Made by a program: the position numbers and the translations under genes
Origin: DASPKO01 sp035628055
GTDB lineage: Bacteria; Planctomycetota; Phycisphaerae; Phycisphaerales; UBA1924
Direction: 5' to 3'
Length of the DNA stretch: 19,178 nt
Assembly (NCBI GenBank): GCA_035628055.1
Contig: DASPKO010000082.1
Span: forward strand, 1 to 19,178
Notes under the pieces: model-generated
Told to the model about the DNA's origin: nothing
Seen by the model: only the letters and a program-made list of their open reading frames with translations
Database searches by the model: none
Shown here: positions 7,627 to 14,812 of the stretch, piece after piece
How the letters are laid out: every line of letters begins with the position of its first letter
How positions within the stretch are numbered: the stretch's first letter is position 1

Positions 7627-8571
7627 GTGGACCTGGTCAACCCCTATGTGCTCTACGCGGGGCTCGTGGTCGGGGCCGTCGGGCTGGCGATGGTGCTCCC
7701 GCGCCCGGGGACGAGCCCGCGGCTGCTCGGCGGGATCATCGCGGTGGCGGGGCTGGGGCTGCTCCTGCTGGCGCTGGGGGTGGCCCGGACCGAGGCCGCC
7801 CCAAGGGTGATGTTCTACGTGTTTTCGGCGATCGGGCTCGGGGCGGCGGTGCGGGTGATCAGCCACCCGCGGCCCGTGTACGCCGCCCTGTACTTCATCC
7901 TGACCATCCTGGCGACGTCGGGCTTGTTCCTGATCCTCTCCGCCGAGTTCATGGCCTTTGCGCTGATCATCGTCTACGCCGGGGCGATCCTGATTACGTA
8001 CCTGTTCGTGATCATGCTCGCGACGGAATCGCCCACGGCCGAGGAGGCCGAAGCGCTGGCGGAGTACGACCGGCACAGCCGCGAGCCCGTGATGGCCGTG
8101 GTGCTGGGGCTGCTGCTGGTCGCGACGCTGACGACGGCGGTGCTGCACGGGTCGGCCCGGCTGGGCCTGCCGCGCGCGGCGGGCGAGCCGGTGGTTGGGG
8201 GGCGTCTGGCCCAGATGCCCCGGAAGGTGGAGAGCGAACTCCGCGAGCGTGGGCTGCTCGGGGCGGATCAGACGCTGGCGGTGAACCGGGACGGCGGGCT
8301 GGTGCCGGCGGCGGGAGGGGGGGGCGTGGAAGTCGTCACGCGGGGTGCCTCGCCCGAGGCGCCGCGGGCCGCGGTGGCGCTGCCGGCCGACCTGACGCTG
8401 ACGAACACGGAGGGGGTCGCCTTCGCGTTCCTGGCCGAGCACCCCGGGTCGGTGGAGATCGCGGGCGTGGTGCTGCTCATGGCGATGGTGGGGGCGGTGG
8501 TGCTGGCGCGGAAGAAGGTGGAACTGGAGGAGGCGGGGGCGGGCGGCCCCGGGGCGCGGGGTGAGGCGTGA
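7627..8571 (+). CDS. nuoJ: NADH-quinone oxidoreductase subunit J (extended form)
   Basis: A membrane-arm subunit of respiratory complex I, 314 residues from GTG 7627. The canonical core starts near residue 61 ('VMFYVFSAIGLGAAVRVIS'), continues through 'HPVYAALYF'-like residues and 'SAEFMAFALIIVYAGAIL' (Glu107 in the AEF motif, as in Paracoccus-type NuoJ), and ends with the last helix 'SVEIAGVVLLMAMVGAVVLA'. Two things are unusual compared with E. coli NuoJ (about 184 residues). Residues 3-50 form two extra hydrophobic helices before the core, and a loop of about 85 residues (about 174-259, Gly/Ala/Arg-rich) separates the last two helices. It is the first gene of the operon and overlaps nuoK by GTGA. 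Confidence 0.92.
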   Translation: MDLVNPYVLYAGLVVGAVGLAMVLPRPGTSPRLLGGIIAVAGLGLLLLALGVARTEAAPRVMFYVFSAIGLGAAVRVISHPRPVYAALYFILTILATSGLFLILSAEFMAFALIIVYAGAILITYLFVIMLATESPTAEEAEALAEYDRHSREPVMAVVLGLLLVATLTTAVLHGSARLGLPRAAGEPVVGGRLAQMPRKVESELRERGLLGADQTLAVNRDGGLVPAAGGGGVEVVTRGASPEAPRAAVALPADLTLTNTEGVAFAFLAEHPGSVEIAGVVLLMAMVGAVVLARKKVELEEAGAGGPGARGEA

Positions 8572-8915
8572 CGCTGCTGCTGGCCCAGGCCGACTTCCCG
8601 CACGCGATGCACCAGCTCACGCTGGGGCACTACCTGGTGGTGTCCGCGCTCATGTTCGGGATCGGGCTCGTGGGCTTCGTGACGCGGCGGAACCTGATCG
8701 TCATGTTCCTGTGCACCGAGCTGATGTTTCAGGGGGCGGGGATCGCGCTGGTGGCCCTGAGCCGGTACTGGCTCAACCACACCGGCGAGGCGTTCGTGAT
8801 CTTCGTGCTGACGGTGGCCGCGGCCGAGGCGGCCCTGGCCCTGGCCCTGGTGGTGCTGCTGTTCCGGCGCCGGGAGACGCTCGACGCCAGCAGGTGGGCG
8901 GAGCTCAAGGGGTAG
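8568..8915 (+). CDS. nuoK: NADH-quinone oxidoreductase subunit K
   Basis: A 115-residue membrane subunit of complex I with three transmembrane helices, related to MrpC. Core motifs 'HYLVVSALMFGIGLVGFVTR', 'RNLIVMFLCTELMF' and 'VLTVAAAEAALALAL' are present. Glu51 and Glu87 are 36 residues apart, like the essential Glu36 and Glu72 of E. coli NuoK in the proton path. GTG 8568 overlaps the nuoJ stop (GTGA), implying translational coupling. An internal ATG at 8607 would give a length nearer the usual 100 residues but has no ribosome binding site. Confidence 0.95.
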   Translation: MTLLLAQADFPHAMHQLTLGHYLVVSALMFGIGLVGFVTRRNLIVMFLCTELMFQGAGIALVALSRYWLNHTGEAFVIFVLTVAAAEAALALALVVLLFRRRETLDASRWAELKG

Positions 8916-8934
8916 CGCGCCGCGCGGCGGCGAC

Positions 8935-8940
8935 GGAGGA
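8935..8940 (+). promoter_or_regulatory. Ribosome binding site of nuoL
   Basis: GGAGGA precedes two consecutive GTG codons (8943 and 8946). The second gives the better spacing (5 nt after the purine block, against 2 nt), so 8946 is the preferred start. Confidence 0.55.
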
Positions 8941-8945
8941 CCGTG

Positions 8946-11144
8946 GTGGACCTGGTCGGAGAGCTCGGGCTGATGGCGACCGCGGCGGCGCTGGCGCACG
9001 GGCACGCTCCGGCCGCGGGCGGGGCGGGGGCCGCGGCGGCGCGGCTGGGTGAGGATCCGTGGTTCGCGGCGCTGATGCCGCTCCTCCCGCTGCTGGGGTG
9101 CGTGCTCTGCGGCCTGATGGCGGCGCTGCGGGTGCGCTCGAAGCTGCCGGCCTGGGTCACGGTCGGCCTGCTGGGGGGCGCCTTCGTGGCCGCGGTGGCG
9201 ACGCACCTGCGGCTCGGGGGCGCGGGGCCGGGGGGCGTGCTCTCGACCACGCTCTACGAGTGGATCGGGGTGCGCTGGGGCCCCGGGCGGGGGCAGGAGC
9301 TGATCGCCAACTTCGGCTTCTACCTCGATTCGCTGGCGATGCTCTGGATGCTCTTCGTGACCGGGCTGGCGACGCTGATCGCGCTCTACGCCAGCGAGTA
9401 CATGGCCGGTGACGCCGGGGTCGGGTACTGCCGGTTCTTCGCCGCCTTCAACCTGTTCGTCTTCTCGATGGCCTGCCTGGTGATGGCGGACAACCTGGTG
9501 CTGCTCTACCTGGGGTGGGAGGGCGTGGGCCTGTGCTCGTACCTGCTCATCGGGTACTTCTACCAGCGCCCGCCCGCGGTGGCGGCGGCCAAGAAGGCGT
9601 TCATCATGAACCGCATCGGGGACCTGGGCCTGGCCCTGGCCCTGATGCTCACGTTCGTCCACTTCGGCTCGGTGGAGTTCGGGGCGTTCTTCGCGCGGCT
9701 GGACGACATGACCTCCGGGCGGACCCCCATGCCCGCCACGGTGCCGCTGATCCCGCTGCTGCTGACGCTGGGGGCCTTCGGCAAGTCGGCGCAGGTTCCC
9801 CTGTACGTCTGGCTGCCCGACGCGATGGAGGGCCCCACGCCGGTCTCCGCGCTCATTCACGCGGCGACCATGGTGACCGCGGGGGTTTACCTGGTGGCCC
9901 GGTTCCTCCCGCTCTACGGCGTGAGCGAGCTGGCCCTGGGGATCGTCGCCTGGGGGGGCGCGATCACGGCGCTCCTGGCGGCGACGATCGCGATGGCCCA
10001 GTTCGACATCAAGCGGATCATGGCCTACTCGACCGTGAGCCAGCTCGGCTTCATGTTCGCGGGGCTCGGCGTGGTGGGCGCCGTGGGGGCCGGGGCGCAC
10101 GTGTTCACGCACGCCTTCTTCAAGGCCCTGCTCTTCCTGGCGTGCGGGGCGGTGATGCACGGCTTCGCGGGGCAGCTCGACCTGCGGCGGCTCTCGGGCA
10201 TTCAGAAGCTCCCCGGGTGGCGGCTGGTCGGGATCACCATGCTGGTCGGATGCCTGAACCTCGCGGGCTTCCCGTTCGTGACGGCGGGGTTCTGGTCCAA
10301 GGACATGATCCTGGCCGACGCCCTGGGGCATCCCCGGCTGGCCCCGGTGGGCTGGGTGCTGCTGCTGACCGCCGCCCTCACGGCGTACTACACGTTCCGC
10401 GTGTACTTCCGCGTCTTCGTCGGGCCGGTGCACGTCGAGCCGGGCGACGAGGCCGGCCACGGGCACGCGGACCACGGGCACGGCGTCGAGCAGGGGCACG
10501 TGCCGGAGGGGCACGCCCACGGCGAGGCGGCGGCGCCGGCGCACGGGACGAGTGGCGAGTTTCATCCGCACGCCCCCGGCTGGGCGATCAACCTCGTGCT
10601 CGCGGCGCTGGCGGTGGGGGCCTTCGCGGTGATCCCACTGGTGGCGCTCGGGGGGCACGGCGGGTGGGTGGGCCGGATGGTGCACGGGTCGACGGCGGGC
10701 GCGGCCCACGCGGCGGCCCATCACGAGGTGCTGGGCCTGGACCCGCACCTCGCGGCCATGCTGCTGTCGGGGCTGGTGGCGGTGCTGGGGATCGTCGCGG
10801 CGTGGTGGCTGCACTACGCGGGGCGGACGAGCGCGGCCCACAGCCGCGCCGACGCGCTGGCCGCGGCGCTGGGCCCGGTGGCGCTGGCGGCGCGCCGGAA
10901 GTGGCTGGTGGACGAGCTGTACCGCTTCCTCTTCGTGACCCCCCTGCGGGTGATCGCCCACGTCTTCCACCTGATTGACCTCTTCATCGTCGACGGCCTG
11001 GTGAGCCTGGCCGGGGTGGCGCCCCGGGGGGCGGGGCGGGTCGCGCGGCGCGGTCAGTCCGGCGTGCTCCACGACTACGCGCTGCGGATGGCCGGGGGCC
11101 TGGCGCTCATTCTTCTGATCGTGGTGATGGGGGCGACCCGGTGA
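8946..11144 (+). CDS. nuoL: NADH-quinone oxidoreductase subunit L
   Basis: A distal antiporter-like proton-pumping subunit of complex I, 732 residues with many transmembrane helices. Diagnostic blocks are 'YLGWEGVGLCSYLLIGYFY' (key Glu about 192), 'GKSAQVPLYVWLPDAMEGPT' (key Lys about 280), 'HAATMVTAGVYLVARF', 'DIKRIMAYSTVSQLGFM' and 'HAFFKALLFLACGAVMHG'. The C-terminal 'RRGQSGVLHDYALRMAGG' followed by a final hydrophobic helix is the NuoL-specific end after the lateral helix. It is longer than E. coli NuoL (613), mainly because of a His-rich segment of about 50 residues (near 497-546, 11 His) and a second His-containing segment near 565-600. The first 40 residues, including a HGHAP stretch, are poorly conserved. 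Its stop overlaps the nuoM start in GTGA. Confidence 0.95.
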   Translation: MDLVGELGLMATAAALAHGHAPAAGGAGAAAARLGEDPWFAALMPLLPLLGCVLCGLMAALRVRSKLPAWVTVGLLGGAFVAAVATHLRLGGAGPGGVLSTTLYEWIGVRWGPGRGQELIANFGFYLDSLAMLWMLFVTGLATLIALYASEYMAGDAGVGYCRFFAAFNLFVFSMACLVMADNLVLLYLGWEGVGLCSYLLIGYFYQRPPAVAAAKKAFIMNRIGDLGLALALMLTFVHFGSVEFGAFFARLDDMTSGRTPMPATVPLIPLLLTLGAFGKSAQVPLYVWLPDAMEGPTPVSALIHAATMVTAGVYLVARFLPLYGVSELALGIVAWGGAITALLAATIAMAQFDIKRIMAYSTVSQLGFMFAGLGVVGAVGAGAHVFTHAFFKALLFLACGAVMHGFAGQLDLRRLSGIQKLPGWRLVGITMLVGCLNLAGFPFVTAGFWSKDMILADALGHPRLAPVGWVLLLTAALTAYYTFRVYFRVFVGPVHVEPGDEAGHGHADHGHGVEQGHVPEGHAHGEAAAPAHGTSGEFHPHAPGWAINLVLAALAVGAFAVIPLVALGGHGGWVGRMVHGSTAGAAHAAAHHEVLGLDPHLAAMLLSGLVAVLGIVAAWWLHYAGRTSAAHSRADALAAALGPVALAARRKWLVDELYRFLFVTPLRVIAHVFHLIDLFIVDGLVSLAGVAPRGAGRVARRGQSGVLHDYALRMAGGLALILLIVVMGATR

Positions 11145-12976
11145 ACCTGCTGATGCCCATCGCGATCCCGGCCTTGGCGGCGGCGGCGGTGCTGGCGGCC
11201 CCGGAGCGGCGGGCCCGGTGGGTGGCCTTGGGCGGGACCCTGCTGGCCTGCGCGTGGTATCTGCTGCTGGCGCTGCGTTTCCCGTGGCTGAGCGGGGCGA
11301 CCGACTTCGAGGTCTACACGGGGCCGGAGATCTTCGCCGCCCTGGGCGTGCGCTTCCTGCTGGGGGCGGACACCATCAGCATGCTGCTGGTCGGGCTGAC
11401 CGTGCTGCTGGGCCCGGTGTGCGTGGCGGCCTCGTACACGGCGATCCGGGAGCGGGAACGGAGCTACTACGCCTGGCTCCTGCTGATCCAGGCCGCGATG
11501 ACGGGGGTCTTCCTCGCGCGCGACGCGGTCGTCTTCTTCGTCTTCTTCGAGTTCACGCTCGTCCCGATGTTCGTGCTCATCAGCCTGTGGGGCTCGACCA
11601 ACCGCAAGGCCGCCGCGGCGCGGTTCTTTCTGTACACGTTCACGGGGTCGATCCTGACCCTGGCGGCGCTGGTCTACGTCGCCTGGTTCAACGCGGCGCA
11701 CGTGCCGGAGAGCCTGGGGGGCGGGGTCTGGGACTTTTCCTTCGGGCAGCTCACGCGGGCGGCCTCGGCGTACATGCCGCTCGAGCAGCAGCGCTGGGTC
11801 TTCCTGGGCCTGATGGCGGGGCTGGCGATCAAGGTGCCCCTGTTCCCGCTGCACACGTGGCTTCCGCTGGCCCACACCGAGGCCCCCACCGCGGGGTCGG
11901 TGATCCTCGCGGGGGTGCTGCTGAAGCTGGGCACGTACGGGATCTACCGGCTGGTGCTGCCCGTCGTGCCCGAGGCCGCCGCGTATTACGCCCCGGCGGT
12001 CGGGGTGCTGTGCCTGATCGGCATCGTGTACGCGGGGCTGATCTGCTGGGTGCAGACGGACGTGAAGAAGCTGGTGGCGTACTCGTCGGTCTCGCACCTG
12101 GGCTTCTGCGTGCTGGGGATGTTTGCGCTGTCGAGCCTGGGGCTGACCGGCTCGGTGCTCTACATGATCAACCACGGGCTCTCGACGGGGGGCCTGTTCC
12201 TGCTGATCGGAATGATCTACGAGCGCTACCACACGCGGTCGATGAACGAGCTGGGGGGGCTCGCGGCCCGCATGCCGATCTGGGCGACGTTCATGGTCTT
12301 CTTCGCGCTCTCGAGCGTGGCCCTGCCGGGGCTGAACGGGTTCGTCAGCGAGCTGCTCTGCCTGCTGGGCACGTTCCATGCCGGGGATGTCTGGGCGGGG
12401 AACGGGCCCGCGCCGGGGGCGACGCACGGGCCGCTGGGTCCGTGGTACGCGGCGATCGCCGGGACGGGGATCATCGTGGCGGCGATCTACCTGCTGACCA
12501 TGGTGGGGCGGGTGGTCTTCGGCCCGCTGGTCGAGCCGGGATCGGGCGACGGGCACGGGCGTGCCGGGGGGGGCGGGCATTCGGGGGCGCCCGGGCATTC
12601 CGGGGGGCACGCACACGCCGGGCCGGGCTCCGAGACGCAGGAGCCGAGGCTGCCCCGCGACCTGAGCGCCCGCGAGATCGGCGTGCTGGCCCCGCTGGCG
12701 CTGCTCTGCCTGGTGCTCGGCTTCTTCCCGGGCCCGGTGCTCCGGTCGCTCGAAGCGCCGACGCGCCTGCTCGCCGGCGACGTGCGCGCCGCGCTTGGGC
12801 GGAACGTGGCCGGCGAGATCGGAACGGGGGGACAGGATTCTTCGCACCGGCCCGAGCCGGGCCCGGGGGGCGCCGAGCCGGCGGGATCGGGCACGCGGGA
12901 GCACCCGGCGGTGCCGGCGGGCAGGGCGACGGACGACGCGGGGCACGCCCCGAACCTGGAGGATGCCTCGCGGTGA
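11141..12976 (+). CDS. nuoM: NADH-quinone oxidoreductase subunit M
   Basis: The second antiporter-like proton-pumping subunit of complex I, 611 residues. Seen in order: 'VFFVFFEFTLVPMFVLISLW' (Glu137, matching the essential Glu144 of E. coli), 'IKVPLFPLHTWLPLAHTEAP' (Lys231), 'AGVLLKLGTYGIYRL' (Lys262), 'DVKKLVAYSSVSHLGFCVLG' and 'INHGLSTGGLFLLIGMIYER'. Between the last helices a Gly/His-rich segment near 466-495 interrupts the usual sequence, and the C-terminus carries a hydrophilic tail of about 50 residues absent from E. coli NuoM. GTG 11141 overlaps the nuoL stop, and the nuoM stop overlaps nuoN, both by GTGA. Confidence 0.95.
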   Translation: MNLLMPIAIPALAAAAVLAAPERRARWVALGGTLLACAWYLLLALRFPWLSGATDFEVYTGPEIFAALGVRFLLGADTISMLLVGLTVLLGPVCVAASYTAIRERERSYYAWLLLIQAAMTGVFLARDAVVFFVFFEFTLVPMFVLISLWGSTNRKAAAARFFLYTFTGSILTLAALVYVAWFNAAHVPESLGGGVWDFSFGQLTRAASAYMPLEQQRWVFLGLMAGLAIKVPLFPLHTWLPLAHTEAPTAGSVILAGVLLKLGTYGIYRLVLPVVPEAAAYYAPAVGVLCLIGIVYAGLICWVQTDVKKLVAYSSVSHLGFCVLGMFALSSLGLTGSVLYMINHGLSTGGLFLLIGMIYERYHTRSMNELGGLAARMPIWATFMVFFALSSVALPGLNGFVSELLCLLGTFHAGDVWAGNGPAPGATHGPLGPWYAAIAGTGIIVAAIYLLTMVGRVVFGPLVEPGSGDGHGRAGGGGHSGAPGHSGGHAHAGPGSETQEPRLPRDLSAREIGVLAPLALLCLVLGFFPGPVLRSLEAPTRLLAGDVRAALGRNVAGEIGTGGQDSSHRPEPGPGGAEPAGSGTREHPAVPAGRATDDAGHAPNLEDASR

Positions 12977-14628
12977 TCCAGAAGGTCCAGACGCTCTGGC
13001 CGGAGATCTGCCTGTTCGCGGCGGCGTGCGTCGTGATGGTGCTGGGTGTCGCGCGGACGGCGGGGGTGCGGCGTCTGTGCGCCCCGGTGGCGGCGGTCGG
13101 GTTTGTCGCGGCGGGGCTCGCGGCGCTGCTGATCGAGGCGCCCCACGCCGGGCCGCTCCCCATGCTGGCGGTCTATGGCAAGGCCCTGGCGGCCGTGATG
13201 GGCGTGCTGCTGGTCGCGCTGCTGGCGGGCGTGGCGGACCGCGAGCTGGAGGCCAGGGTCGCGCGGGGGGGCGGCGCGGGGTTCGAGCCGCTGCGGGCGA
13301 CGCGCGGCGAGTTCTACGCCTTTGCGCTCTTCTCGGTGATGGGCCTGATGCTCTGCGCGGGGGCCGAGGACCTGATCTGGCTCTTCCTGGCGCTGGAGCT
13401 GACGAGCCTGCCGACGTACGTGATGGTGGCGATCTCGCGCCGCGCCGAGGCCTCCCTGGAGGCGGCGGTCAAGTACTTCTTCCTGGGGGCGATGGGTGCC
13501 GCGGTGTTTCTCTACGGGTTCGCCCTGCTGTACGGGGCCACGGGGACGACGAACCTCTCGGCGCTCCGGCTCGCGCTGGCCCTGCAGGCGGTGGGGCCGG
13601 ACGGCGTCAACACGCTGGCACTCGCGGGGTGCGTGCTGGTCTTCCTGGGGCTGTCGGTGAAGATCGCCGCGGTGCCCATGCACTACTACACGCCGGACGT
13701 GTACCAGGGCGCGGCGGCGCCGGTCTCGGGATTCCTGGCGTTCGTCCCCAAGGCCGCCGGGTTCTACGCGCTCATGCTGGTGATGGTGTGTGTGGGGTGG
13801 AACTTCGGGGACCGCGGCGGGGCCGAACTGCCCGGGCCGGTCCACTTCGTGATGTACGCCGTCGCGGTGCTGACGATGACCGCGGGGAACGTGCTGGCGA
13901 TCATGCAGGACTCGATCAAGCGGATCCTGGCGTATTCCTCGATCGCGCACTCGGGGTACATGCTCGTGGGGATCATCGCCGGGCCGGGCGGGGAGGGGGC
14001 GGGGTTCACGCGCAACGGGCTGGCGGCGGTCTGGTTCTACCTGCTGGTGTACGGGGTGATGACGCTCGGCGCCTTTGCGGTGGTGGCGGCGCTCGAGCGG
14101 CGGCGCCGCGACGGGGGCCACGACGAGATCGACGCGGTGACCGACCTGCGCGGGCTGTGGCGGGATCACCCACTGCTCGCCGGGGTGATGTTCATCTGCG
14201 CCATGGGCCTGCTGGGGCTGCCCCCGCTCCTGGGGTTCTTCGGGAAGCTTCCGCTGTTCACCGCGGGCATCGCGTCGGGTCATGTGCTGCTGGTGGTGAT
14301 CCTCGGCCTGAACTCGGCGATCGCGGCGGTCTACTACCTGCGGCTGGCCTTTGTGCCCCTGCTCGAGGTGCGGAGCGCCGGCGACGACGTGGCCGGCCCG
14401 GTGCGGCTGACGCCGTTCGCGGCCAGGATCGGCGTCGGTGTCGTCTGCGCGGTGCTGGTGGTCGTGCTCGCGCTGGCCGGCTCGGACCGGCTGGCCGGGG
14501 CGGCCGTGGCGGCAGGGTCGCCGGCGCGGCTGGCGGCGCCGCCGGCACGGGAAGAGGCCTTCCGTGCGCCCCGGCCCCGTGGGCTCGATCCGCGCGCGCC
14601 CGCGCCCGTGGCCCCGCCGGCGCCGTGA
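12973..14628 (+). CDS. nuoN: NADH-quinone oxidoreductase subunit N
   Basis: The third antiporter-like subunit of complex I and last gene of the operon, 551 residues. Motifs: 'LIWLFLALELTSLPTYVMVA' (Glu142), 'KYFFLGAMGAAVFLYGFALL', 'VKIAAVPMHYYTPDVYQGAA' (Lys230), 'SIKRILAYSSIAHSGYMLVG' and 'GLLGLPPLLGFFGKLPLFTA', all typical of NuoN. GTG 12973 overlaps the nuoM stop (GTGA). The last 40 or so residues form an Ala/Pro/Arg-rich tail beyond the final helix. The same DNA has a much longer open frame starting at 11218, but only the part from 12973 is NuoN; the rest is a shadow of nuoM. Confidence 0.95.
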   Translation: MIQKVQTLWPEICLFAAACVVMVLGVARTAGVRRLCAPVAAVGFVAAGLAALLIEAPHAGPLPMLAVYGKALAAVMGVLLVALLAGVADRELEARVARGGGAGFEPLRATRGEFYAFALFSVMGLMLCAGAEDLIWLFLALELTSLPTYVMVAISRRAEASLEAAVKYFFLGAMGAAVFLYGFALLYGATGTTNLSALRLALALQAVGPDGVNTLALAGCVLVFLGLSVKIAAVPMHYYTPDVYQGAAAPVSGFLAFVPKAAGFYALMLVMVCVGWNFGDRGGAELPGPVHFVMYAVAVLTMTAGNVLAIMQDSIKRILAYSSIAHSGYMLVGIIAGPGGEGAGFTRNGLAAVWFYLLVYGVMTLGAFAVVAALERRRRDGGHDEIDAVTDLRGLWRDHPLLAGVMFICAMGLLGLPPLLGFFGKLPLFTAGIASGHVLLVVILGLNSAIAAVYYLRLAFVPLLEVRSAGDDVAGPVRLTPFAARIGVGVVCAVLVVVLALAGSDRLAGAAVAAGSPARLAAPPAREEAFRAPRPRGLDPRAPAPVAPPAP

Positions 14629-14743
14629 CGCGGGGTGCGGACGGGCGCGGAGAGACCCTAGCGGCGTGTCCGCGCGAGTCCCCCCGATGCCGGTGCGGCG
14701 GGGTTATTTCATCCCCGGGGCTCGCCCGGGCGGGGTTCGGCAG

Positions 14744-14749
14744 TAAACT
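14744..14749 (+). promoter_or_regulatory. Candidate -10 box (TAAACT) upstream of the deiminase gene
   Basis: The 184-nt gap between nuoN and the deiminase contains one conspicuously AT-rich hexamer, TAAACT, which would start a transcript near 14757. No matching -35 is seen 16-18 nt upstream. Otherwise the gap holds only a GC-rich inverted repeat (14713-14735) and no gene. Confidence 0.3.
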
Positions 14750-14812
14750 TGGCCTAGCCGCCGGCGAGGGGGCCGCCCCGTGAGCCGGAATCTGGCCGAG
14801 GACTCCTATTCC

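Noticed and set aside
6010..8442. 810-codon minus-strand frame that could be read as a large fusion protein ending in PgpA
   Set aside because: Only the last 230 residues are PgpA. The rest is out-of-frame antisense of nuoJ and shadow of pgsA, and the GTGA junction gives the real start.
8268..11072. 934-codon minus-strand open frame opposite nuoJ, nuoK and nuoL
   Set aside because: Low-complexity His/Arg/Pro/Gln translation; an antisense artefact of high GC.
14713..14735. GC-rich inverted repeat after nuoN as a terminator of the nuo operon
   Set aside because: It can fold (two CCCGGG blocks with a 5-nt loop) but has no T run, and such GC palindromes are common in this DNA.
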